DNA from: UBA6163 sp041753075
GTDB taxonomy: Bacteria; Planctomycetota; Planctomycetia; Pirellulales; Pirellulaceae
Assembly: GCA_041753075.1 (NCBI GenBank)
Contig: JBGSVE010000115.1
Coordinates: 62,001-126,000, forward strand
Length of the DNA stretch: 64,000 nt
Direction: 5' to 3'
Part shown: piece after piece, positions 8,152-18,300 of the stretch
Position numbering within the stretch: position 1 is the stretch's first letter
Layout of the letters: each line of letters opens with the position of its first letter
The notes under the pieces: generated by a model
The model's database searches: none
Told to the model about the DNA's origin: nothing
The model's input: only the letters and a program-made list of their open reading frames with translations
Translations under genes and position numbers: made by a program

Positions 8152-9532
8152 TTGGACGCTTTGGGCTCACCTGCGGTAACGCCAAATGCGAAAGGTCAAG
8201 TTCAAGCTCAGGGTGACCTTCCCGCACCACCCATGGCGTGTCTTGGCTCAGTTTTGCCACAATGCCCTGGCGTACCGCGACGGTGTCAACACTCGGATCT
8301 TCGGGTAACGTTGATGCGATTGCCGACCAAGCTTCCGCCTCCCAAAGTCTCCCCAGACCCTCGAGCGTCACGGCGATTTCCATCGCGGTTGCCCGCGAGA
8401 TGCTTCTTGACTTTACGAATCGAGTGCAAGCTGCCTTGAGTCGACGAAGTTGACCGATTCGATTGTCTATGGCGGCCAACTCTGGCTCCGTCGCCTTCGC
8501 TTCCGCAGCCGGAAGTTGTCCTAGCTCATTGCGCAGACCGGTCCATGCTTTCAGCACGTAGGAATCGCGTTTAGTTGCTTCCCAATAGGCGCGAGCGGCA
8601 CCGCTATGGTCTTGACGACTGGCCGCCCAATCGCCAAGCGTTATCCAGTATCCGACTTCACTCTCATAATCGCCTTGCAATCGACTGTGCCAGTTTTCGA
8701 GTGAAGCAAATTGGCCAGCCGCCACTAGACATTCGCCCAACAGTATTTGTGCTTGGACATATTCGGCGTGCTGGTCCAGAATCGCCTCAAGCTGCTCGAT
8801 TGCATCTTGGTAAAGTCCTTTAGCGAGCGACTCCATTGCTTTGGTGATCAGCGGTCGCTTGTCGCTCGGATTGCGAGCGAGCATTGTCGTTATCGAATCA
8901 CCTTCGGGCAGATTGGGGCCGGTGTTACAAAGCGAAGTAATCAATTCAACATCAAAGCGACGCTTTTTCACCAAGAATCGTCCATGCGGTTGGGCCAAGG
9001 TACGATTGTCCAATCCTCTTAGTAGATCGAAGATTAACCTGCGTGTTTGCAGTTGGTCGGGTTGGGCGTCGACGGCGGCGGCTAAAAATTCGATCGCGTC
9101 GAACAACCGACCGACGAAAATTGCGGCGACGACGGCCTGTTCAACTCGACCTTCGTCGATGAACGATTCGGCACGGCAGGCGGCCATCAACCATTCCGCC
9201 GACTTTGCCGCATGTTGGCTTTCAAACGCCACACGGGCGAGCTTCGCAAGGACGCGCGGGTCCGCCGGATGCTCACTCAAGACCTCGTCGGAAAGCAGCC
9301 AAGCTTCATCCCAATGTCCCTGGCGGATTTCCGCATTCATGGCGTCCAGCGGCGATTGCGGTGATTTGCCAGCCTTCCACCACTCATCGATTCCACAACC
9401 AACCAAGTTGAGCAAAAAAACAGATGAAAACACAGAACAGATCAACGAGATTCGTAATCGAAGTCGACGTATGGCGTCGTTGGTCAATCCGACGTGCGGT
9501 TCTTCGGTGATTTGCAAAGCGCGAGGCGGCAT
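8120..9532 (-). CDS. TPR-repeat lipoprotein, paralogue of the N-terminal half of the downstream-numbered neighbour
   Basis: The protein has 470 residues. A basic start (IRRLRLR) is followed by a hydrophobic stretch ending LNLVGC, a lipobox-like export signal at residues ~41-46. The rest is helical with TPR-like units, for example EAWLLSDEVLSEHPADPRVLAKLARVAFES, GRLFDAIEFLAAAVDAQPDQ and DAIEQLEAILDQHAEYVQAQILLGECLVAAG. It aligns by eye over ~350 residues with the protein encoded at 9539-12376 but stops where that protein enters its FG-GAP region. The ATG at 9532 lies 6 bp after the neighbour's stop, with AAGGTG about 9 bp upstream, so the two are an operon. It probably acts as a periplasmic or surface interaction scaffold; partners are not evident. 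Confidence 0.72.
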   Translation of the reverse strand: MPPRALQITEEPHVGLTNDAIRRLRLRISLICSVFSSVFLLNLVGCGIDEWWKAGKSPQSPLDAMNAEIRQGHWDEAWLLSDEVLSEHPADPRVLAKLARVAFESQHAAKSAEWLMAACRAESFIDEGRVEQAVVAAIFVGRLFDAIEFLAAAVDAQPDQLQTRRLIFDLLRGLDNRTLAQPHGRFLVKKRRFDVELITSLCNTGPNLPEGDSITTMLARNPSDKRPLITKAMESLAKGLYQDAIEQLEAILDQHAEYVQAQILLGECLVAAGQFASLENWHSRLQGDYESEVGYWITLGDWAASRQDHSGAARAYWEATKRDSYVLKAWTGLRNELGQLPAAEAKATEPELAAIDNRIGQLRRLKAACTRFVKSRSISRATAMEIAVTLEGLGRLWEAEAWSAIASTLPEDPSVDTVAVRQGIVAKLSQDTPWVVREGHPELELDLSHLALPQVSPKRPTTAGQDSSKS

Positions 9533-9538
9533 ACGGCA

Positions 9539-12376
9539 TCACCTTGACGAAATGGTTTGGCCAGTCGTCAGGTCAAATGCTGCTTCATCTTGCACCAATA
9601 GCCATTGGCGATTGATTGGCAGTGATGGCCATGTTTGCAGCGCGCCGCCAAGCCAGGTAACGGTGACATCGATCGGAGTGGTACGTTCGCCCAAGCCAAC
9701 ATGAACAATACGCTCGTTGCTGCATAGAAAACCATCACCACTATTCAATGTGTAGGTCGCTTCAAAGTCATCGAAGCGAATTGTTACGACACTGCCGACG
9801 GCGCTGCGAGAATCCCGGGTAGCGACCAATTTGAAGGTGGCAAACGAATACGGAGATTCTGTTTTATTAATCAACAAAGCCGTCGGTTCAGTTTGATGTG
9901 TTGCCACCACGTCGGCGTTGCCATCCTGGTTCGCATCGATTATCCAGAGCCCCCGCCCGACGTGACCGCCGAGAAAATAGGAACAATCAGTTCGCAGGCC
10001 GATCGATTCAAAGTGTCGTTGTTGGTTGCGTTGAAATAGCTGCGCAGGCTGTTCATAAAAAACCTTGCCATTTGCGCCGATAAAGTGATCGACGTGTCCG
10101 TTGACGACGACTAACTCGTGATCGCCGTTATTGTCAAAATCGATTGCTTGCGTTCCAAACCCAACCATTGGCACAGTCGCATCGTAAAGTTCACTTTGGA
10201 TCGTCTGGTCGCGCCAACTGACCGGACCGCGACTGAGGTAAACGGTGTTGTGTTCGAGATCAAAGTTGGTGACGTAGAAATTGATCGTACCGTCCTGGTT
10301 CAAGTCTGCTGCCGCAATCCCCATCGATCCCTGAGAACGTGATTGCCCATCTGTCGCCAAGCCTCTTAATATGGCTGATTCCTCTAATGCGAAAGTGTGT
10401 GTGGCGTCGTGCGAACGACGGCGACTCCAATAATGGTTAGTTGTCATATCATTGGCTATAAACAAATCAACGCCCGGTTCTTTGTCAAACGAACCTGCCA
10501 CAATTCCGAGGCCACGACCAAGTAGATCTGGGTCAGCATTCCAAATCCGGGTGACGTTCTGAAAGCGTCCATTTGGCAGGCCCTTCAGCACAATATCTGG
10601 TTCGGCAGAATAATGAATCGGTGAACAAGTCCTCGGCCCACTCGCTTTGACCGAATAACACGGCTCGTCCTTTGGCCCGCTCCCCGCACAGTAATTGACC
10701 ACATACGCATCAGCGAGGTTATCTCCGTCAATGTCGGCGATCGCCGCGCTAGTGGGCCAAGCTGAATTGGCAGGCAGCCACCGCTTGGGCTGATCGGAAA
10801 ACGTACCATCGCCGTGATTGATCCAAAGTCGATTGGGGCCGTAATTTAGCACCAGCAAATCGTCGAATCCATCTTCGTTTATATCGCCCACGGCAACACC
10901 CTGGCCAAACCCTCGACAACCGCCACCTGATTGTGACGATACGTTTTTGAATCGACCGCTTAAATTGCGGAACATGGCATTGGGATTGGAGTCATCGTGT
11001 AGCGGTCTGCCGCCGGCGTTGATCATGTACAAGTCCGGCCAACCATCAAGATCGAAATCAATGGTTCCACCTCCACAACCGATCATTTGGAAATTGTTGA
11101 TGCCTGGCTCGGATAAATCGTCGGCAGTTCGGCCAAAAAATTCGAGGTTCCTCGATATCGCCTCGTCTTGCAGCTTAAGAGAAAGTGGGCGGCCCAGCGG
11201 GCCGAGCGGACGACGACGCCTTGGTGTATGGTTTTCTTTCGGTACAGCATTTTCGTCGGACCGTTGGGATATCGTGGCGACGTATAAATCCGGGGAAATC
11301 GCATCCAACCACACCCATGTCGGCAGCACATTGGTTTGCTGCCACGGCGTATTGGCCCCAAGCTGACTTAGCACTCGCTGCCGAAGGTCGGTCAGCGATT
11401 GCTGCTCAGATTCGCTTAACGATGTCAATGTTGTCCCATAGGCGACCCAAGCCTCGGCCTCCCAGACCTTACCCAAGTCAAGCAGCGCAGCGGTGATGTG
11501 TCTTATTGAGTCAGCCGACTCTTTGCTACGAACTTTAAACGCCGCATAGCCCTGAGACAACTTCGTGAGTGCCGCTGCGCGATCTCTAATAAGTTCAAAT
11601 TCAACCTGGGCTATCCTTCCAGCCGACAATGCCGCAAGTTTATTCCTTGGTTGCATTCGGTCGAACCCACGCATTGCCGCATTACCATACGCGTTCATGG
11701 CTAGAGTAGGCTTATCCGATTGCAATGCCCAATCACCTAGCGTCAACCAATAGTCGGGATCAGCGGTGACAGTATCGGGAAGCTGATTCGCCCATCCCGG
11801 CAGCATTGCGTAGTCACCACTCGCCACCAAAGCGCGACCGAGCATTGCCTGAGCACTAACATACTCGGGGTGCGATTTAACAATTCGTTGCAGAGTCGCA
11901 ATCGCCTTGCTGTGCTCGAGCGTATCAAGCCAAAGCTTCGCCTCTCCAATCAACGGACGAGTATCGGCTGGGTTACGGCTGTATATGGTTTTTAAGGAAT
12001 CGACCTCCTCGTTTCTCTGCACAGATCGATACGTGGAAAAAAGCAATTCCTCATCGATCACTCGGTTACGAATCAGGATCTGACGGTGTTGGTCTGCTTC
12101 GAGATGTTGTTCCGATGCCACCAACAGGTCGTATAGCAATCGCCGACGCTCGTTGTCGGTCGGTGTTAATGCTACACCTTGCCGAAGCAGGTCGATCGCA
12201 TCAAATAACCGGCCCGCAGAAAGCAATCCGGTGAAGGCCGCCTGAAATCGCCCTGGATCGCTTAAGCCATCGAGCCCAGTGACATCAACCAGTAAGTCAG
12301 CAGCAGTACCGACGCGCCCTGTTTCGTAAGCCACTTGTGCAACGAGCGTTAGCGAATCAGGATCGTTGGCGGCCAA
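9539..12376 (-). CDS. TPR + FG-GAP/VCBS + ASPIC/UnbV protein, apparently lacking its N terminus
   Basis: The protein has 945 residues. Residues 1-370 are TPR-like and paralogous to the 470-residue neighbour (GRLFDAIDLLRQGVALTPTDNERRRLLYDLL). Residues ~420-800 carry FG-GAP/VCBS motifs (DFDLDGWPDLYMINAGG, DINEDGFDDLLVLNYG, DIDGDNLADAYVVNY, DLNQDGTINFYVTNF, DANQDGNADVVATHQ). Residues ~830-925 form an ASPIC/UnbV domain (GSVVTIRFDD...NERIVHVGLGERT). The only start after the preceding in-frame TGA is TTG at 12376, inside what aligns with an internal TPR of the paralogue. There is therefore no signal peptide, and about 70 residues are missing. The stop of the 7580-aa giant lies 20 bp upstream. Expression may depend on translational coupling, or the gene may be a 5'-truncated remnant; the remaining frame is long and intact. 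Confidence 0.7.
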   Translation of the reverse strand: MAANDPDSLTLVAQVAYETGRVGTAADLLVDVTGLDGLSDPGRFQAAFTGLLSAGRLFDAIDLLRQGVALTPTDNERRRLLYDLLVASEQHLEADQHRQILIRNRVIDEELLFSTYRSVQRNEEVDSLKTIYSRNPADTRPLIGEAKLWLDTLEHSKAIATLQRIVKSHPEYVSAQAMLGRALVASGDYAMLPGWANQLPDTVTADPDYWLTLGDWALQSDKPTLAMNAYGNAAMRGFDRMQPRNKLAALSAGRIAQVEFELIRDRAAALTKLSQGYAAFKVRSKESADSIRHITAALLDLGKVWEAEAWVAYGTTLTSLSESEQQSLTDLRQRVLSQLGANTPWQQTNVLPTWVWLDAISPDLYVATISQRSDENAVPKENHTPRRRRPLGPLGRPLSLKLQDEAISRNLEFFGRTADDLSEPGINNFQMIGCGGGTIDFDLDGWPDLYMINAGGRPLHDDSNPNAMFRNLSGRFKNVSSQSGGGCRGFGQGVAVGDINEDGFDDLLVLNYGPNRLWINHGDGTFSDQPKRWLPANSAWPTSAAIADIDGDNLADAYVVNYCAGSGPKDEPCYSVKASGPRTCSPIHYSAEPDIVLKGLPNGRFQNVTRIWNADPDLLGRGLGIVAGSFDKEPGVDLFIANDMTTNHYWSRRRSHDATHTFALEESAILRGLATDGQSRSQGSMGIAAADLNQDGTINFYVTNFDLEHNTVYLSRGPVSWRDQTIQSELYDATVPMVGFGTQAIDFDNNGDHELVVVNGHVDHFIGANGKVFYEQPAQLFQRNQQRHFESIGLRTDCSYFLGGHVGRGLWIIDANQDGNADVVATHQTEPTALLINKTESPYSFATFKLVATRDSRSAVGSVVTIRFDDFEATYTLNSGDGFLCSNERIVHVGLGERTTPIDVTVTWLGGALQTWPSLPINRQWLLVQDEAAFDLTTGQTISSR

Positions 12377-12396
12377 ACCAAAAGTCGGTGTGTCGC

Positions 12397-15300
12397 CTAA
12401 TCCAACAGCGAAAGTGCCTCGTCAATTGCATTCAAGCGTTCCGATTCTTGCGACTTTTTCTTTTCGTCGGAATCCCAGGCCAGCAGTTCCAGCATTTCGT
12501 CGCTGGGCGACTGTAATTCGGCGACAATCGCCGCCGGGTTGATCGTCTTGACCATGTTGGTCGCCACGGGTTCGAACACGATGTCGGCCATTACATCAAT
12601 CGATGTGGTCGCGATTTCCGGGGCCGCGAGCGATCGTTCGCCTTCGGGATTGGCGATCCGCAATCGATTTTGGCGGGCGATAAAATTGACCACCCGCAAG
12701 GCATCGCTGGTCGTCGCGCGCAGGTTGCCATCGACATCTACGAAATTCGGCCCGACATCGGTATCGTTGACCGGTACCGAGATTCCACCACCCTGGCGCG
12801 CAAAGCGGGCGATGTGATTGACGATCAGCAGTGCGTCGCGCAGAGCGACCCGACCGTTGGCATCAACGTCAGCAAACAACTGCGGGTTCTGCAGACGACT
12901 GCCGACCGTGTTGACGGTCACGACCACGGGACTACTGATTCGGCCCATCACATCGCGGATCGTAAAGGCGTAGCTGTCCGCTCCCACGAATCCGCCGGTC
13001 GCCACGTAGCGAATCGTTCCATCGGGCAGTACCGTTGCCGTGCCATTGGTTGGCGGCGTCGAAATCTGGATCGAGGCCAGATCAAGTGTTCCGGGCGGAG
13101 CGTTGAATCCCGCGATGGCATCTACGTCGATGGGAGCGCCCATGAAGGCACCGGTGACAATGTTGCCCGATGACGGTGCTGGGGCGATATCGAGCCGAAT
13201 GGTTGCCTGCTCACTTTGCTGGCCACGGTCATCGGCAACGGTGTAGCGAATCGTATCGATGCCGCTGAAACCGGCCTGCGGCGTGTAGATCAAAGTCCCG
13301 TCCGGCTGACTGCTCAGCGAACCATTGGTAGGCGCTTGCGTGATGATCAAGAGCGCTGGATTGGGATCCCCGTCAACGTCGAAGTCGTTGTCCAGTGGCC
13401 GCAGAATCGTACTGACGCCCGAAAGCAAGACGGCTGTGTCATCGACAGCAGTGGGCGCATCGTTTCGCCCTGAGACATTGATCGTAATGGTCGCCGGATC
13501 GCTGACCGTGCCGCTGGCGTCGGTCAATCGATAGGTCACCGTATCGGTACGCGTTTCACCGGGTCGCAGCGCCTGCAGCATCGCGGAGTTTCGCGGCTCG
13601 TACAGCAAGTCACCATTGGCCGCGATCGAAATCGTCGCACCAAACGCGGAGGTCGCCTGCAAATCCGTGATGACCAAAACCTCGTTGGGATCGGTAACCA
13701 AATCGGGATCAATGGCAACGAGCGCAAATTCGGCAGCCGTGATTACGAACAAGTTGTCTTCGTTCGCTGCGACGGTGAAGTCCAATGCCAACGGCGGATC
13801 GTTGACTTCCAGGATGCTGATGCTCAACAGCGCCGGGACGCTGAGCGCTCCCAAGTTATCGGCGGCTGTGATCGAGATGATGGCGGTGCCGACAGCATCG
13901 GCGGCGGGGGTGAAGGTTAGAAAGCCGGCGGCGTTGATCATCGGCAATACCGCAAACAACGCTTGGTCCTGAGGCGAGATTGTCAGCGTGAACGAGACCG
14001 TCTGGCCATCGGTGACTTCATTCGGGGCACCAGGGCTGATGTTCGTCGCGAACGGAGCCGTGACGTTGTACGGTCCCGAATCCTCGTCAACGATTACGTC
14101 GCCACTGGCAGTGAAGGTCGGAGCATCGTTATCCGATGTGATGGTGATCGAGAACGTCACCGGAGCGCTAAAGCGACTTTCGCGCGGCGAGACATTGCCG
14201 CCGCCGTCATCCGCCGTGATCGTAAAGAACGCAACGCCATTGGCGTTTGGCGCGGTGGTGAACGACAGCGTTCCCGTCGGCGATACGCTCGGCGGAGTCG
14301 AGAATAAGCCGGGCGCATTACCGACGACCGGTGCGACGGTGAACGATACGGTCTGCGCGAGCTCGTCATCGGCACCGGTTGGCCCGGTCGCGATGCTGGA
14401 CACAAAATTAGCGACGCTGCTTTGACCAACGACTGCACCGGAGGTACTGTCTTCGGCCACCGTCACTGACGCCGCCCCAGAAAATCGCGGTGGATCATTG
14501 AGCGGGTTCAAGATGAACTGAACCGTCCCGGTCCGCGTCAATCGGTTGGCCACCAGCGCCCCGGCAGCTATGTCGAATGTTTCGCCGAGATCACCGGTTG
14601 AATCGGCGGCGTCATCTTCGATCGTGTAAGTAAACGAATCATTGATGCCTTGGGCCGAGTTGTAGTTGGCTGGTGGGACATACTGAATTCTTGTCGGATT
14701 GTCGTTTGCATCGCGAGCGACTACGGTCAACGTCCCACCGAGCAAAGTCGTTGCTGGAATGGCGGTGACGCGTAATGACTGTGAACCACCGAGCGTCGAG
14801 TTCGCTTCATTCACCGGGCCAACGGTAAAGACATCGAGCAAGCCGATGCGATCCGCGGCCGATGCCGAGCGCCGAACGTCAATCACATACGGCGGGTCGA
14901 CTCCGATGCTTTGGGTATTGTCTTCGGCCAGCGTGTAAGTGATCGCACCGCTAGAATTGACCGACCAAGCCTCATGCAGGCTGGTCGTCAAACTCGTATT
15001 CACGATACTGGCGCTGAGTTGAGGTGCATCATTGACCGGACGAACGTTGATCGTAATCGTCAGCGGGCCCGTCGAATTGATGTCACCGCGACCTGAACCC
15101 GTCGGATCTCCGCCGTCGGTCAAGGACACGAGATACTCAATCGTACCAACCGCGTCCGCGGCTGGCGTGAACGTCAAGATTCCGGTCGAGCTGATCGCTG
15201 GCGAGACCGCAAACAAACCGTTCTCGGCAGTCACGGCGGTGACGCTAAAGGATCGCGTCTGAGGCGTTTCATCGCTCGCCGAGGTTGGTCCCGCCAGGAT

Positions 15301-18300
15301 ACCCGTGACAAAGCTCGGTACCGAAATCGCACCGGCATCTTCAAGTACCGAATGCGAGCCAACGGCAATCGTGAACTGCGGCGCGTCGTTGACCGGATTG
15401 AGCACGAACTCGACGCGACCAAGTCTGGTCAATCGATTTTCGACCAGCGCTCCGGTGCCGAGGTTAAAGGTTTCACCGCCCGCGGGCGCATCATCTTCGA
15501 TCACGTAGTTGAAGAAGTCGTTTGCGCCCTGGAGCGAGTTGTAGTTGACCGGTGGTGTGTACAAAACCTGCGTCACATGGTTGTTCGCATCGCGGATCGC
15601 CGTCAACGTACCACCAAGGTTCGTTGTCGCGGGAACATTCAGCACACGCAGGATTTGTGAACCGCCAAGCGTGCCATCGGATTCGTTGGCGGGACCGGCG
15701 ACGAACGGATCGAGTAGGCCAATGCGATCCGCGGTCGAAACGGACCGTCGCGTTTCAATGACAAAGGGAGTCGCAGTTGCGGTCGGTGACAAATTGTCTT
15801 CGGGCAACGTGTATGTAATGACTCCCGAGGTCGCGACCGACCACGCTTCATCGAAGCTGGTGACCTGGTTGGTACCGACCACCGCGGGGTTGATGCGCGG
15901 TTGGTCATTGACGGGTCGCACATTGATCGTGATCGTGACCGGTCCAAACGAATTGATGTCACCGCGCGCATTGTCATTCGGACCGGGAAGCCCGCCGACC
16001 AAGTCGGTCAAGATGACTTCGTACTGGATCGAGCCAACGGCATCGGGCGCGGACGTGAATGTCAAGTTGCCATCGGGGCCAATCGTTGGGCTGACTACGA
16101 ACAGTCCGTTTTCCGGCGTACGCGGTGTCAACGTAAACGCCAACGTTTGTCCCGCCAGCTCATCACCCGCGCTGATCGGTGACTGCGAAATGTCGGTCAC
16201 AAAACCCGGCACAATCACTGCACCGGCGTCCTCAAGAACCGACTGAGTCTGACTCGGAATCACGAACGATGGTTGGTCATTGACCGGATTGAGGACAAAC
16301 TCGACACGCCCGGTTCGCGACAATCGATTCGTTACCAGTCCACCGGGAGCGGGCGTCAATTGCCATGTTTCACCAAGCGGATCAGGCGCATTGTCCTCGA
16401 ACGTATATTCGAACGAATCGACCGGACCTTGGGCCGAGTTGTAATCGACCGGCGGAATGTATTCGATCCGATCGACAAACCCGTCGCCGTCGGTATCGGT
16501 CGCGGTCAACGAGCCATTCAGCACGGTGTTGATCGGCACGCTGGTCAATCGCAGGATCTGTGACCCGCCGAGTGTTGCGTCCGCTTCGTTGGCGGGTCCG
16601 ACGGAGTACGGATCAAGTAGCCCAATTCGATTGGCAATTGCTGCCGTTTGAAGTGCGTTGAGTACGTAAGGCGACGTCACGCCACCGGCTCCGGTGTTGT
16701 CTTCCTTGAGTGTGTAGGTGATCGTTCCCGTCGCCGCATCGACCGACCAGGCTTCATCAGGATTGGTCACGAGGCTGGTGCCCGCAACGGGGCTGAGCCG
16801 TGGTGCGTCGTTCACGGGGCGAACGTTAATGGTCAACGTCCCGCGTGTGGATCGCGAGACAAAACCGGTGGTTCCCGCTTCGGCATCAATCGCGTCAAAC
16901 ACAATCACCGCTTGGCCCACGGCGTCCACAGCGGGCAACACGGTCAGCGTTCCCGTGGGCGAAATCGTCGTCAAGCCGGCCAGCAAACCGGGCACCGACG
17001 TTGTCGTACTGACGATCGTGAACGACACCGTTTGGCGTGTTAATTCATCGCGTGCCGACGCCGGGGCCGGGGCAATATTTATCACCGCAGCGGGAATAAC
17101 GGTGCCCAGTGAATCATCACGTTCAAGAATGTCGAATGCGGGCTGCAGAGTCGAGTTGAGGGCGACGGTGAACACCGGCGGATCGTTGGCGGCAATGGTG
17201 GTCAGAGTGACGATCGCCGGAGCGGATCGTTCTTGGCCAATGGCAATCGTCACATCGGTTGCACCACCAGTAACGAACCGACTGCCTGGCACCGTTGTGC
17301 GGCCATCATCGGAAACGATGTATGAGAATTGTTCATTGGCAACAAACGGCGTGCGTTGGTTGTAATCGACTGGCGGTGTGTACGTGCCGCGGTCAAATTC
17401 ACCGGCGATAAACGTAAATGTCAGTACCGAGCCGTTGGCCGTCGTGCGGCTGACCGTACCGGTGCCACCGGTCAATCCCGCTTCGTTGATTGCTGCGTCG
17501 ACGGGCGTCGCACCGGGCACATTGAAAGCCACCACTCGAAGTGCCTGTTCGGTCTCGTTGTACGGAGCGGCCAGCGTCGGTGGGAACAGCCCCGCGACCG
17601 CCGCGAGTTCGGGCGGAGTGCCGGTGATAAGCTGCTGCTTGGTGAAACTGAGTACGGCGGCTTGGCCATCCACTTCAACCGCTTCGACTACGCTCAATGC
17701 TCGATTGTACGTCACCGGTTGGTCGTTGATCGGAGCAACGCCGATCGTGAGCGTCTTGGTCGTTGAGCGTGCGACGCCATCGTTGGTGTCGGTGAGTGTG
17801 ATCGCGTAAACGGCGAACCCGAATGCATCCGCGGCTGGGTAGACAGTCAGCGTTGCCGTTCCTGGCCACGCGGCCACGCCGCCAGTTACAACAAGCGTCG
17901 GATTTTGTACCATCAATCCCGCAGGCACATTGACGACCGCCACCGACACGACAACGCCTTGTCGCTCAAGCTCGTCCAGGGCCGTCAATTCACTCGGCGC
18001 AATGCCAGTGATCAGATCGGTAAACACGACGGTGCTGCCATCGTTCTCGGTCAAAGAAATCGTATTCGGCAGCGTGAAAATCGGCGCGTCGTTGGCTTCC
18101 GTGATGGTGATTGTTGCTGTCACGGCAACCGAGCGCAACGGCGGCAAGAAGGTTTGGCCGCCCGGCGGCTGAGGGTCGGTCGTCGCACCATCGTCCTCGA
18201 TCACATATTGGAACAGTTCAGTCGGTTGAAACGGCGTGCGACGGTTGTAGTCGATACTCGGAGTGAACCGACCTTCCGTAAACGCACCGTTGACAAAGTC

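Noticed and set aside
14131..16812. CRISPR-like or satellite repeat
   Set aside because: The ~900-bp periodicity is coding, in frame, diverged at DNA level and explained by protein repeats.
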